This document shows positions 28,948-38,277 of a stretch of DNA of 64,000 nucleotides, piece by piece. Source of the stretch: Flavobacterium tegetincola DSM 22377 (GTDB lineage Bacteria > Bacteroidota > Bacteroidia > Flavobacteriales > Flavobacteriaceae); contig NZ_AUDN01000015.1 in the NCBI RefSeq assembly GCF_000425485.1, forward strand, positions 1 through 64,000. Reading direction: 5' to 3'. Both the position numbers and the translations under genes were made by a program. The notes under the pieces are model-generated. The model searched no databases and was not told the origin of the DNA. It saw nothing but the letters and a program-made list of their open reading frames with translations. Every line of letters starts with the position of its first letter. Within the stretch, counting starts at the first letter, position 1.

Positions 28948-30909
28948 CTACTCAATTCGTTTCATATAGATATGCTCCGGAGGGTTAACTACCATTGGGA
29001 ATTTTTCAATTTTTACGGAGCTGCTGTCTAAGCCAAATGCTTTACCTTCGGACAAACTTAATTTTTTAATCAGAAAATAAGCATTCATAACTAATTTTTC
29101 GTGCCAAATTAAAACACTGTCACTTGATAAAAAACGTTCTGAAAGTACAAATTTGAAATCGCCTACGATGTTATTATTGTACAATGATTCATAACGACTT
29201 CTTACATCCACTTCTGAATTTTCCACCATATTTTTCACGACTTCGCGAAACATAATATTGATTTTAGTAGGTTCACGAAATCCTAAGTTAAAATCCACAC
29301 GAATAATATCGTCTTTTAAAATTTCGGTGACTTTATATTCTTTTTTATAAGGTTCGTTCAAAATATTGACATGAATAAACCAATAGATGTCGGCTCTTTT
29401 TGGTCGTTTTTGTAAAATGGAGTACATTACTTTTTCTTCAATTTCATCAGTACGACCTGAATTTGTCAAATAAACCAAATGCGTTGCGTATTTAGGAATT
29501 GATAAATCGGCACTTAATTCTGCTAGAACTTTTTTGTAATTACCAATTTTTACAAATTTAGTATACGCTTTACTAATTGTTTTTGCTCTAAAATAAGTAA
29601 ACATAATCCCAATTAAAACCATAGCTATCAGAATAGTTACATAACCTCCATGCGAGAATTTTTTGATATTCGCAAAGAAAAAGCTAAATTCAATTACGGC
29701 ATACAAACTGATAATTGGAGCAATAAAATACCATTTTACTCTTTTCATTATCATATAAAAGTTAAGTAAAATGGTGGTCATAATCATACACAATACAATC
29801 GCTAAACCGTAAGCGGCTTCCATATTGGTCGATTCCTCAAAATGCAACACTATTAAGGCACAACCTAAAAATAAAAGCCAGTTGACCGATGGAATGTACA
29901 TTTGTCCTTTAAGTTCTGTAGGATATTTAATGGTTACTTTTGGCCAAAAATTCAAGCGCATTGCTTCATTTATTAAGGTAAAAGAGCCGCTAATTAAAGC
30001 TTGTGAAGCAATGACAGCGGCAAGTGTGGCAATGGTTATTCCAATAGGTTGAAACCAATCGGCCATAATTAAATAGAATGGATTTCCATTTGAACCTCCT
30101 AATTGCACCAATGTTTTTCCTTGAAAACGAATTAAGTAAGCGGCTTGACCAAAATAGTTCAAAACCAACATCGTTTTTACAAAAATCCAACTCACCCGAA
30201 TATTCTTCCGACCGCAATGTCCCATATCAGAATACAATGCTTCCGCTCCAGTAGTACAAAGAAAAACCGCGCCTAAAACATAGAATCCTTCCGGATGCAG
30301 TTGCAACAAATGAAATGCGTAATAAGGATTGAATGCTTTAAAGACTTCAATATTTCCAAAGATTTGGATGCTTCCTAAAACACCTAACATTCCAAACCAA
30401 AGCAACATCATCGGAGCGAAAAATTTCCCTACAAGATTAGTTCCAAATTGCTGTATAAAAAAGAGTATAAATAAGATTCCGATAACTATTGGAACCGTAT
30501 TAATTGACGGATAAAACGTTCGTAAACCTTCCACTGCGGAAGAAACGGAAATGGGTGGTGTAATAATTCCATCAGCCAGAAGCGCTGAACCACCAATAAT
30601 AGCGGGAATAATGAGCCATTTTATCTTTGTCCTACGAACCAATGCATAAAGTGCAAAAATCCCACCTTCACCATTATTGTCTGCATTTAAAGTAATAATT
30701 ACATACTTTACAGTGGTTTGTAAAGTCAGCGTCCAAAACACACAGGAAACACCTCCTAAAACAATGTCGGCGTTAATTGCTCCAGCACCAATAATCGCTT
30801 TCATTACATAAAGTGGCGAAGTACCAATATCACCATAAATAATTCCCAATGCAATTAATAAACCACCTACCGATAATTGGCTCAAATGGCCCGATTTTGT
30901 GCTGCTCAT
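28948..30909 (-). CDS. kup: Kup potassium uptake transporter
   Basis: A 653-residue secondary K+ transporter of the Kup/HAK/KT family. About twelve membrane helices fill the first ~440 residues, including the family hallmark GIIYGDIGTSPLYV near residue 20 and the GEGGIFALYALVRR stretch. A ~200-residue cytoplasmic domain follows. The frame is open for another 36 codons upstream, but the ATG at 30909 (MSSTKSGHLSQLS) fits the family start. The gene is divergent from the Ycf48-like gene. Confidence 0.93.
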   Translation of the reverse strand: MSSTKSGHLSQLSVGGLLIALGIIYGDIGTSPLYVMKAIIGAGAINADIVLGGVSCVFWTLTLQTTVKYVIITLNADNNGEGGIFALYALVRRTKIKWLIIPAIIGGSALLADGIITPPISVSSAVEGLRTFYPSINTVPIVIGILFILFFIQQFGTNLVGKFFAPMMLLWFGMLGVLGSIQIFGNIEVFKAFNPYYAFHLLQLHPEGFYVLGAVFLCTTGAEALYSDMGHCGRKNIRVSWIFVKTMLVLNYFGQAAYLIRFQGKTLVQLGGSNGNPFYLIMADWFQPIGITIATLAAVIASQALISGSFTLINEAMRLNFWPKVTIKYPTELKGQMYIPSVNWLLFLGCALIVLHFEESTNMEAAYGLAIVLCMIMTTILLNFYMIMKRVKWYFIAPIISLYAVIEFSFFFANIKKFSHGGYVTILIAMVLIGIMFTYFRAKTISKAYTKFVKIGNYKKVLAELSADLSIPKYATHLVYLTNSGRTDEIEEKVMYSILQKRPKRADIYWFIHVNILNEPYKKEYKVTEILKDDIIRVDFNLGFREPTKINIMFREVVKNMVENSEVDVRSRYESLYNNNIVGDFKFVLSERFLSSDSVLIWHEKLVMNAYFLIKKLSLSEGKAFGLDSSSVKIEKFPMVVNPPEHIYMKRIE

Positions 30910-31026
30910 AATTTTGGTAAAGGGAACAAAATTAAGTAAATAAATACTACACATTTTAAATTTCATGTTATTTTTTTTCAGCTGCATCAAAAATAAATTT
31001 GATAAGTTTGTATGCAAATTATTCCT

Positions 31027-32088
31027 ATGAAAAATGTACTTCTTGTTTTGCTTTCCATTCTGTTTTTATCTGCGTGCAAAAATGAAAATAAATCACTTTC
31101 TTCCTCTAATTCGAAGGTGTTCACGTCCGTGCAAATTGATACTTTATTGCAGGAAGAATTGTCCATCCGAGCCATTTTAATAGATTCCAATAAAATTTGG
31201 TATGCGGCAAATAAAGGTCAATATGGTTCTATAGATTTAAAATCCGACAAAAGATTCAACGGGCATGTTACCAAAGATACGTTATCCTTGGAATTCCGCA
31301 GTATTGCACAAACCAAAGACTATATTTTTCTAGTAAATGTGGGAACGCCGGCATTAGTATACCGAGTTTCAAAAGACGGATCTCGCATCAAGAAAATGTA
31401 CCAAGAAAATCATCCCAAAGCTTTTTATGACAGTATGCAATTTTGGAATAATGACGAAGGAATTGCCATGGGAGATCCAACGGATAAATGTCTTTCTGTT
31501 TTGATAACAAGAGATGGCGGAACAACTTGGAACAAAGTGGCTTGTGATCATCTTCCTAGCGTAGCAGAAGGCGAAGCCGCTTTTGCCGCAAGCAATACTA
31601 ACCTTATTATTAAAGGCAATGATACGTGGATGGTTTCTGGAGGAAAAAAATCGCGAGTGTTTCATTCGGCAGATAAAGGAAAATCTTGGAAAGTTTTTGA
31701 AACGCCCATTGTTCAAGGCGAAGGGATGACTGGAATTTTTACTGCAGATTTTTACGATGCTAATAATGGATTCATTGCAGGAGGAAATTACGAAAAACTA
31801 AATCAGAATTTTGGGAACAAAGCTATTACCACTAACGGTGGAAAATCATGGAAATTGGTAGCTGAAAATGAAGGATTTGGTTACGCTTCCTGTGTGCAAT
31901 ACGTTCCTAATTCTAATGGACAACATTTAGTTACCGTTGGCGCTTCTGGATTCTATTATTCAACTACTTCCGGAGAAAAATGGAGCAAATTATCCAATGA
32001 TTCTTCGCTTTATACGATTCGTTTTTTAAACGATTCAACTGCAATTGCCGCTGGAAAAAATAAAATCATTAAAATTACTTTCAAATGA
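31027..32088 (+). CDS. Ycf48/BNR-repeat lipoprotein
   Basis: A 353-residue lipoprotein: MKNVLLVLLSILFLSAC is a signal peptide with lipobox Cys17, so ATG 31027 is preferred to the in-frame ATG 15 bases upstream. The rest is a beta-propeller of Ycf48/BNR type, with repeated DGGTTWNKV, DKGKSWKVF, NGGKSWKLV and TSGEKWSKL units. Ycf48 assists photosystem II assembly in cyanobacteria; in non-photosynthetic Bacteroidetes the role is unknown. It faces the helicase gene across a long hairpin. Confidence 0.88.
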   Translation: MKNVLLVLLSILFLSACKNENKSLSSSNSKVFTSVQIDTLLQEELSIRAILIDSNKIWYAANKGQYGSIDLKSDKRFNGHVTKDTLSLEFRSIAQTKDYIFLVNVGTPALVYRVSKDGSRIKKMYQENHPKAFYDSMQFWNNDEGIAMGDPTDKCLSVLITRDGGTTWNKVACDHLPSVAEGEAAFAASNTNLIIKGNDTWMVSGGKKSRVFHSADKGKSWKVFETPIVQGEGMTGIFTADFYDANNGFIAGGNYEKLNQNFGNKAITTNGGKSWKLVAENEGFGYASCVQYVPNSNGQHLVTVGASGFYYSTTSGEKWSKLSNDSSLYTIRFLNDSTAIAAGKNKIIKITFK

Positions 32089-32099
32089 TTTTTAAAAAA

Positions 32100-32162
32100 A
32101 ACCATTAAGTTATTAAAACCATGTAGTAATGCTACTTTACTGTTTTTAATAACTTAATGGTT
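32100..32162. terminator. Long bidirectional terminator hairpin
   Basis: AACCATTAAGTTATTAAAAC and its near-perfect inverse GTTTTTAATAACTTAATGGTT enclose about 22 bases between two convergent genes. A and T tracts flank it. Confidence 0.75.
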
Positions 32163-32183
32163 AAAATTTAGAACGAAAGGTTT

Positions 32184-33431
32184 TTAATACCAACGTTTTT
32201 TATTCTGTTTTGAAGCGGTTGATTTTCTAGAATTATTTGCTTCTTTAGTTCGGTTTGAATTTTGCTTTGGCGTATTTTCATCCGGACTTCCTTCTTTCCA
32301 AGCGTAAGGATGGTCTTTTACAACCGAAACGTCCACTTTGATCAGTTTCTGAATGTCTTTCCAATACGGAGCTTCGTCTTTCCCACAGAAGGAAATGGCA
32401 ACTCCACCGTTTCCAGCGCGACCGGTACGACCAATTCGGTGTACATAAGTTTCTGGAACGTTGGGCAAATCAAAGTTGATTACATAAGGCAATTGATCAA
32501 TGTCAATTCCTCTTGCAGCAATATCGGTAGCGACTAAAACGCCAACTTCTTTTTTCTTGAATGCATCCAAAACGCGCTGACGTGCATTTTGAGATTTGTC
32601 TCCGTGAATGGCTTCTGCAGCAACACCTTTATTACGTAGAGATTTTACCACATTATCAGCTCCGTGCTTGGTTCTTGAAAAAACCAACACATCAGATAAA
32701 TTTTCTTTGGTAATCAAATGGTGCAATAAATTTCTTTTCTCGCTTTTGTCTACAAAATAAACGCGTTGTTCTACATTTTCAGCAGTCGACGAAACGGGAG
32801 AAACGGTTACACTTACCGGATCTTTTAAAAACATTTCAGATAACTCACGAATTGCCATTGGCATCGTAGCCGAAAACAACAACGTCTGACGGTTATCTGG
32901 TGTCAATTTTACAATTTTTTTGACATCATTGACAAATCCCATGTCCAACATTTGATCGGCTTCGTCCAAAACCAAACAATGCAAGTGGTCTAAATCAATA
33001 TATCCTTGCTTGTTTAAATCCAATAATCGACCTGGTGTTGCCACTAAAATGTCAATTCCACTGCGTAACATATCTACTTGTGGTACTTGAGAAACACCTC
33101 CAAAAATGGTCAAGGAAGTCAAGTTGGTGTATTTACCGTATTGATCAAAATTTTGTCCAATCTGCACGGCTAATTCTCGAGTTGGCGTAACTACCAAACA
33201 ACGAATTTGTTTACTTTTTTTAGAAGAACCAACAATGCGATGCAGTTGGTGAATAATAGGAATAGCAAATGCAGCTGTTTTTCCCGTTCCAGTTTGAGCA
33301 CAACCAATTAAATCGTGTCCTTTTAAAATAGCCGGAATGGATTGTTCTTGAATAGGTGTTGGTTCCAAATAACCCATTTCAAAAACGGCTTTTTGTATAC
33401 TTTTAGAAAGTGATAAATCTTCGAATAACAT
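32184..33431 (-). CDS. DEAD-box RNA helicase, RhlE-like
   Basis: A 415-residue ATP-dependent RNA helicase. The Q motif FEMGYLEPTPIQEQSIP, Walker A AQTGTGKTAAF (about 45-55), VLDEADQMLDMG, SATMP and HRIGRTGRAG are all present. A short basic tail (about 375-415) rich in Lys, Asn and Ser is likely an RNA-binding extension. Members remodel RNA in ribosome assembly or cold adaptation. The gene has its own short upstream gap and no operon partner. Confidence 0.94.
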   Translation of the reverse strand: MLFEDLSLSKSIQKAVFEMGYLEPTPIQEQSIPAILKGHDLIGCAQTGTGKTAAFAIPIIHQLHRIVGSSKKSKQIRCLVVTPTRELAVQIGQNFDQYGKYTNLTSLTIFGGVSQVPQVDMLRSGIDILVATPGRLLDLNKQGYIDLDHLHCLVLDEADQMLDMGFVNDVKKIVKLTPDNRQTLLFSATMPMAIRELSEMFLKDPVSVTVSPVSSTAENVEQRVYFVDKSEKRNLLHHLITKENLSDVLVFSRTKHGADNVVKSLRNKGVAAEAIHGDKSQNARQRVLDAFKKKEVGVLVATDIAARGIDIDQLPYVINFDLPNVPETYVHRIGRTGRAGNGGVAISFCGKDEAPYWKDIQKLIKVDVSVVKDHPYAWKEGSPDENTPKQNSNRTKEANNSRKSTASKQNKKRWY

Positions 33432-33639
33432 AAATATAAATCTTTTGAGTACTCTGAATTAAGTACAAAGAGGTTGCAAAGATAGGTTTATTATAATTAA
33501 TGTTTTAAAATTCTACTACATTGGAACACTCTTTGCATGATTTAATACGATAATGTTTAGTTAATTTGGAGCCGTTTGCCTTTTTATTGATCGCATTTTT
33601 ATAAATTTAGCACTTTAAAATTCTGAACAACTGATTTCT

Positions 33640-34281
33640 ATGCGATTCATTTTCCTGTCAATTTTTATCTTTTTTTTTGCAGTGCATAGCTTTGCACAAT
33701 TTGACAATGGAAACAATCCGGTTAACATTCCACCGCTAAACTTGCCAAAAATGCCGGTACTGACACCGGAAAAAAAGCCAAGTATCTTTGACATTAAGCC
33801 TAAGGAAGAAGCAGTACCAAATCCTTGGGATAAACCAAAAGAACGTGAATTCAACCGCCAAGACAATTTTTTAAATCCCGCCGATCGGTATACAAAAAAA
33901 ATGAACAATAGCCTGAAAGGCGAAGGAAATGGCGATTACAAAATTTTTAGGAGAAACCAGTATTTTGGCGATTTTAAAACCGATTCAGAGTCAATCCAAG
34001 TTGCCGTCCGTGATCCACAAGCCATAGATGGTGATTACGTAAAAATAACAAAAGATGGTGTTGTCATTTACGAAAGTATCTTTCTAGATGCGACTTATAA
34101 AACGCTTGAAATTCCGCTTACAAAAGGTTTTAACCGAATTGAATTCATTGCTTTGAACGAAGGAAGTTCGTTTCCCAATACAGGTGCTTTCTTAATTAAG
34201 GATAAAGGACAAGCCATTTATAAAGAGGAGTGGAACCTTTCCACTGGATTTAATGCGTCATTTTTAATTATTAGAGAATAA
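33640..34281 (+). CDS. Exported protein of unknown function (213 aa)
   Basis: A 213-residue protein with a signal peptide (MRFIFLSIFIFFFAVHSFAQ), then a Pro/Asn/Lys-rich segment (about 20-85) and a beta-rich C-terminal half (VAVRDPQAIDGDYVKITKDG, GFNRIEFIALNEGSSFPNTG) resembling a small beta-sandwich domain. It is not recognised beyond this. It is convergent with the M1-like gene with only one base between their ends. Confidence 0.75.
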   Translation: MRFIFLSIFIFFFAVHSFAQFDNGNNPVNIPPLNLPKMPVLTPEKKPSIFDIKPKEEAVPNPWDKPKEREFNRQDNFLNPADRYTKKMNNSLKGEGNGDYKIFRRNQYFGDFKTDSESIQVAVRDPQAIDGDYVKITKDGVVIYESIFLDATYKTLEIPLTKGFNRIEFIALNEGSSFPNTGAFLIKDKGQAIYKEEWNLSTGFNASFLIIRE

Positions 34282-34282
34282 T

Positions 34283-37135
34283 TTAAAACCACTTTCGTGT
34301 AAACAAATTGACCAGAACTTTTGGGTCTAACGTCACGATGAATCGAATGTTTTCTTGATAATTCTTGTCGGTGATTTCCCAACCGTTGTTTGAATAAACG
34401 GGAAAATACAATTCAAAATAGTCTGTAACTAAATTCAATCGAATGCCTGAATCATAAACAAATCGTGCGTTGCGATTGGTATTTTTCACAAAACCTAAGT
34501 CGCCATAGACCTCCACCCAATTCCAAATGTTAATTCCTGCATTAGTTGTAACCATCCATTGATTGGCAAAAGGATTGTCCAACTTAGATTTAAAAGCTCC
34601 TTCTGCCACAATGATTTGTTGACTGAAAATCCCCGTCTTTTCTGAACGACCGTAGTAATTGTAATCAAAAAGATAATCAGACGCGCGATCCAATCCAAAA
34701 CTGTAAAAGTCAGAATTGGTTGTGTTGTATAAAAATGTTCCAGCAAACAAGCGCAAATTGATCGTTCGATTATTATTAAAAAGTCTTCGGTATTCAATTT
34801 CAACGGATGTTTTTACAAATTTAGGCGAAAGTTGTAAGTCGCTTACAAAGTTGAAATGTTGCGTCAACTCGGTCTTTGTATTGAAATATTTTACATTAAA
34901 AACATTATAACTTTCTTGATTGCCATCAAATTCAGTAACCAGTTGCGAAGGCTCTAAATTAACCATTACTTGTCGGATTTGGATGGCTTGCTTTCTGTTA
35001 TTTCTAAAATCATCTTGGCGAATTCTAAACAGAACTGCAGGATTAAATTTAAAATAAGCGGCATCTTCCGCATAATGCAAATACGTTCCACTAATGGCAT
35101 ATCGGACATTATACAAATTACTTTCACGATTAAACTCATTCACAGCAAATGAAAAGTGTCCGGTTAAGGACGACGTTTTTGGCGAATAAATAGGATTTAC
35201 ATCAAAGTTAAATGGCTTGTCTAATATCGTTTTATTGTGTATCCGTAAACCTGGAGAAATTCCGTCGTACAGCGTGTAACTCAATGTGGGAACATATAAA
35301 ATTTGATTATAATACGGATCTTCCAAATCCTTCATCAATACAAATTTAAACGGACGATTATTGGGAAAAAGACCTGTTAAAGATCTCCAGTTGTTCCGTA
35401 AATTAAATTCAGGAACTTCATTTTCATAATTTAAAACTATTTTGTCCACGTTGTTTCTTGAAACAGTAAAAGTACTGTCGGTACTGATGTTGGAATACCA
35501 CTTTTTAAAAATCACTTGGTTGTTATTCAAGCCATAAACGGGAATAGGAACAGTAGTATTTGTTTTGTTTCTAATGGTAAAAGTGATGCTGTCTTTTGTT
35601 TTAGTCACATCCGAAAACTTGTAATCTACAATGTCCCGCGAGTGAATAATGGTCTCAAAAAACCAATTGATATCAACCGGAGCTTTATGTTTTAAAATCG
35701 CAGCGAAATCAGTTTCTGTAACTTTTTGTTGTTGGTTTAGATTATAAAAATCATGAATACTTTGCTGTACAATTCCGTTTTCCAAATAGTGATCCAAATA
35801 ATTCAGACTCAATCCTGCTCGGTATTTAGAAGCAATCTGTTCGTTAAATTTTATCAATTTTTCTTTAGATTCTCCAATAGGCTGGTCCAGGTTTTTTCGA
35901 GCCATCAGCATATAAAAATAACTGTACTGTTCATTGAAATCTACATTGACAAGATTAAAACTTTTAAGAACTTTTAGTTTAGACACATTCCCCATCATTT
36001 TCATATTTGGGTAATATTCATCGATGTATTTCATCATTGTATAGACCTGAAAACCGTTGTAAATCCAACTGTCTTTTCGCTCGTCAAGTGTCAGCGTGTT
36101 TTGCAAAAACTGATTTAAATAGGTTTTTAGAAATTTAATTTCAAACATAAAATCATCTGGAAATGGGCTGATAAAACTTGGTAATTGATTCAAGCCATAA
36201 AATGGATTTCGCTCATAATCGTGTTGCGACACTACAATGTTTTCATGTGGATATTTTCCAATATGCGCTGCCACATATTCTGTAATCTGCTTGATAAGCA
36301 ATGCTTTTTTAATGGCGTTTAGATTGTTATCCTTGATATCGGTCTGCACCTTAGCACCCGGTAATATAAAAAGTTCGAAATCAGATTTTTTGGTTAAATA
36401 GATCGCGAATTTTGAACGGTTTTTACCTGATAAAATGACTTTTGATTCACTTTGCTTAATCTGGTTTAAATCCGTGATGAGCTGATAGTTTTTGGGAAGG
36501 GCAAAGGTAATTTGATAATCAGTAACCGCGTTTGCATTGTCATCCAAATTTACATTGCTGTACATCACAAAATGGTCGTCATTAAATCGGGCAGGAGTAA
36601 GTAACCAGTCCTTCAGCATAATGGAACCATCGTCATTGTAGCCGTAACCTGTAAATTTATCGCTCGGTAATTTAATTTTGTACGTAATGAAAATCGATAA
36701 TTTTTGCATCGGAAGGAGTGCATCTCTTAAAACCACTTCCACTAAATCGGGATGATCGCTTGTTCTACTCCAATCTAAAAACATTTTATTTTGGTCAATG
36801 AATGTCAAATCTGTAGTAAAGCCGCGTTCTTCTTCTTTTGCCAAATGAAAATTCCGTACAAATTCATCTGAAAATCGTTTTCCAAGTGGCGAATATTTAT
36901 CTGAATAGGCATTATTCCAATCGTTTAAAATTATTTTCTGCAACGTATCAGTGGATTGATTGAAGTAAATCAATTCTTGCTGAACCGTCAGTGTTTTTTT
37001 ATCCGGATTAAGTTCCACCGTAGAAATGCTCGAATGTTGACTCCATAACATAGAAGAAAACACAAGGCAAGTTAAAATGGAGAAGCGTTTCAGAGTAAGT
37101 TTCAAGCGGATCAATTTTAAGAGAAAGTCTTTCAT
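34283..37135 (-). CDS. M1 aminopeptidase-like outer-membrane-associated protein lacking the HExxH motif
   Basis: A 950-residue exported protein; ATG 37135 gives the signal peptide (MKDFLLKLIRLKLTLKRF... up to MLWSQ). The first ~550 residues follow the M1 aminopeptidase pattern: an N-terminal beta domain, then NPFYGLNQLPSF at the GAMEN position, and WIYNGFQVYTMMKYIDEYYP at the WLxEGFA position. The HExxH expected just before is absent (TLTLDERKDSW). The last ~300 residues are repeated amphipathic strands suggesting an outer-membrane beta-barrel. It is probably a non-catalytic relative. Confidence 0.8.
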   Translation of the reverse strand: MKDFLLKLIRLKLTLKRFSILTCLVFSSMLWSQHSSISTVELNPDKKTLTVQQELIYFNQSTDTLQKIILNDWNNAYSDKYSPLGKRFSDEFVRNFHLAKEEERGFTTDLTFIDQNKMFLDWSRTSDHPDLVEVVLRDALLPMQKLSIFITYKIKLPSDKFTGYGYNDDGSIMLKDWLLTPARFNDDHFVMYSNVNLDDNANAVTDYQITFALPKNYQLITDLNQIKQSESKVILSGKNRSKFAIYLTKKSDFELFILPGAKVQTDIKDNNLNAIKKALLIKQITEYVAAHIGKYPHENIVVSQHDYERNPFYGLNQLPSFISPFPDDFMFEIKFLKTYLNQFLQNTLTLDERKDSWIYNGFQVYTMMKYIDEYYPNMKMMGNVSKLKVLKSFNLVNVDFNEQYSYFYMLMARKNLDQPIGESKEKLIKFNEQIASKYRAGLSLNYLDHYLENGIVQQSIHDFYNLNQQQKVTETDFAAILKHKAPVDINWFFETIIHSRDIVDYKFSDVTKTKDSITFTIRNKTNTTVPIPVYGLNNNQVIFKKWYSNISTDSTFTVSRNNVDKIVLNYENEVPEFNLRNNWRSLTGLFPNNRPFKFVLMKDLEDPYYNQILYVPTLSYTLYDGISPGLRIHNKTILDKPFNFDVNPIYSPKTSSLTGHFSFAVNEFNRESNLYNVRYAISGTYLHYAEDAAYFKFNPAVLFRIRQDDFRNNRKQAIQIRQVMVNLEPSQLVTEFDGNQESYNVFNVKYFNTKTELTQHFNFVSDLQLSPKFVKTSVEIEYRRLFNNNRTINLRLFAGTFLYNTTNSDFYSFGLDRASDYLFDYNYYGRSEKTGIFSQQIIVAEGAFKSKLDNPFANQWMVTTNAGINIWNWVEVYGDLGFVKNTNRNARFVYDSGIRLNLVTDYFELYFPVYSNNGWEITDKNYQENIRFIVTLDPKVLVNLFTRKWF

Positions 37136-37237
37136 ATATACTACATACGAAATGTATTGCAAAAAAAGCGAAAAGTTCACATTAAAAACGTTTTATAGCG
37201 TCTTTTATGCGAACCTTTATATGTTAAAATTTAAGTA

Positions 37238-37966
37238 TTAGAAATTTGGACTCAAATTGTATTTTTTATAGAAAGCATCAAGTACTTCCACAACTTCGTC
37301 TTCGTGGTCTACGATTTTTATCAAATCTAAGTCGCCCGGACTTACCGTTGCAATATTTTCTACCAATACATTTTTAATCCAATCCATTAATCCCGTCCAA
37401 AATTCAGTACCTACAAGAATGATAGGGAATTTTGCAACTTTCTTTGTTTGGATTAAAGTGATGGCTTCAAACATTTCGTCTAAGGTTCCAAAACCACCTG
37501 GCATAACTACAAAACCTTGAGAATATTTCACAAACATTACTTTTCTTACAAAAAAGTAATCAAAGTTTAAGTTTTTATCGCGGTCGATATACGGGTTAAA
37601 GTGTTGCTCAAAAGGAAGTTCAATGTTTAAACCTACCGAAGTTCCGCCACCGGCATGAGCTCCTTTATTTCCCGCTTCCATAATTCCAGGTCCACCACCA
37701 GTAATCACACCGTAACCGGCTTTACTGATTTTGTAAGCAATTCGCTCCGTCAATTTATAAAATGGGTCTTCTGGTTTTGTTCGTGCTGAACCAAAAATAG
37801 AAACACACGGACCAATTCGTCCCATGGCTTCGTATCCGTTTACAAATTCCGCCATAATCTTGAAAATTGCCCAAGAATCATTGGTGCGAATCTCGTTCCA
37901 TGTACGTTGTTTTAATCGGTCTTGAATAATTTTATCTTCGTCGTTATCAAAATCTTCTAATCTCAT
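37238..37966 (-). CDS. LOG-family protein
   Basis: A 242-residue protein of the LOG (lysine decarboxylase-like) family with the Rossmann-like fold. The phosphate-binding motif GGGPGIMEAGNKGAHAGG near residue 85 and VMPGGFGTLDEMFE near 150 are the family hallmarks. Relatives hydrolyse nucleoside monophosphates to a base and ribose phosphate, including cytokinin activation; the substrate here is unknown. The gene stands alone. Confidence 0.93.
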   Translation of the reverse strand: MRLEDFDNDEDKIIQDRLKQRTWNEIRTNDSWAIFKIMAEFVNGYEAMGRIGPCVSIFGSARTKPEDPFYKLTERIAYKISKAGYGVITGGGPGIMEAGNKGAHAGGGTSVGLNIELPFEQHFNPYIDRDKNLNFDYFFVRKVMFVKYSQGFVVMPGGFGTLDEMFEAITLIQTKKVAKFPIILVGTEFWTGLMDWIKNVLVENIATVSPGDLDLIKIVDHEDEVVEVLDAFYKKYNLSPNF

Positions 37967-38277
37967 TTTTCGTCAATCTTAATTGTTATTTAGTGGTTCG
38001 TTAGTTTGAGCAAAGTACTAATGTCTGAATTTTTCAGAATCTTTAAAATACTTTTGTTGCACTTACATTTGTAACAGCTATTTTTTTAAATGCTTTACAG
38101 CAATTAGCAAAGTACGGATTTTTTCAATTAAAACACAATAAGTCTGAATATTTTAAAATCTTAAATTAAGAAATTAAATCAGACGATATAAGGTAATTTT
38201 CAATATTATTTAATGCAGAAGAGTTGTATCTCATTTCTGAAATACAACTCTTTATTACTATTTAAATATATAATTGT
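37967..38277. other. Gene-free stretch with direct repeats
   Basis: About 310 bases with no gene. AGCAAAGTAC occurs at 38009-38018 and 38106-38115. On the minus strand it reads GTACTTTGCT, close to the Bacteroidetes -7 box, so these may be promoter elements of the LOG gene. A hairpin (AAGAGTTGTAT/ATACAACTCTT, 38219-38252) just after the DUF4394 stop may be a weak terminator. Confidence 0.5.
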
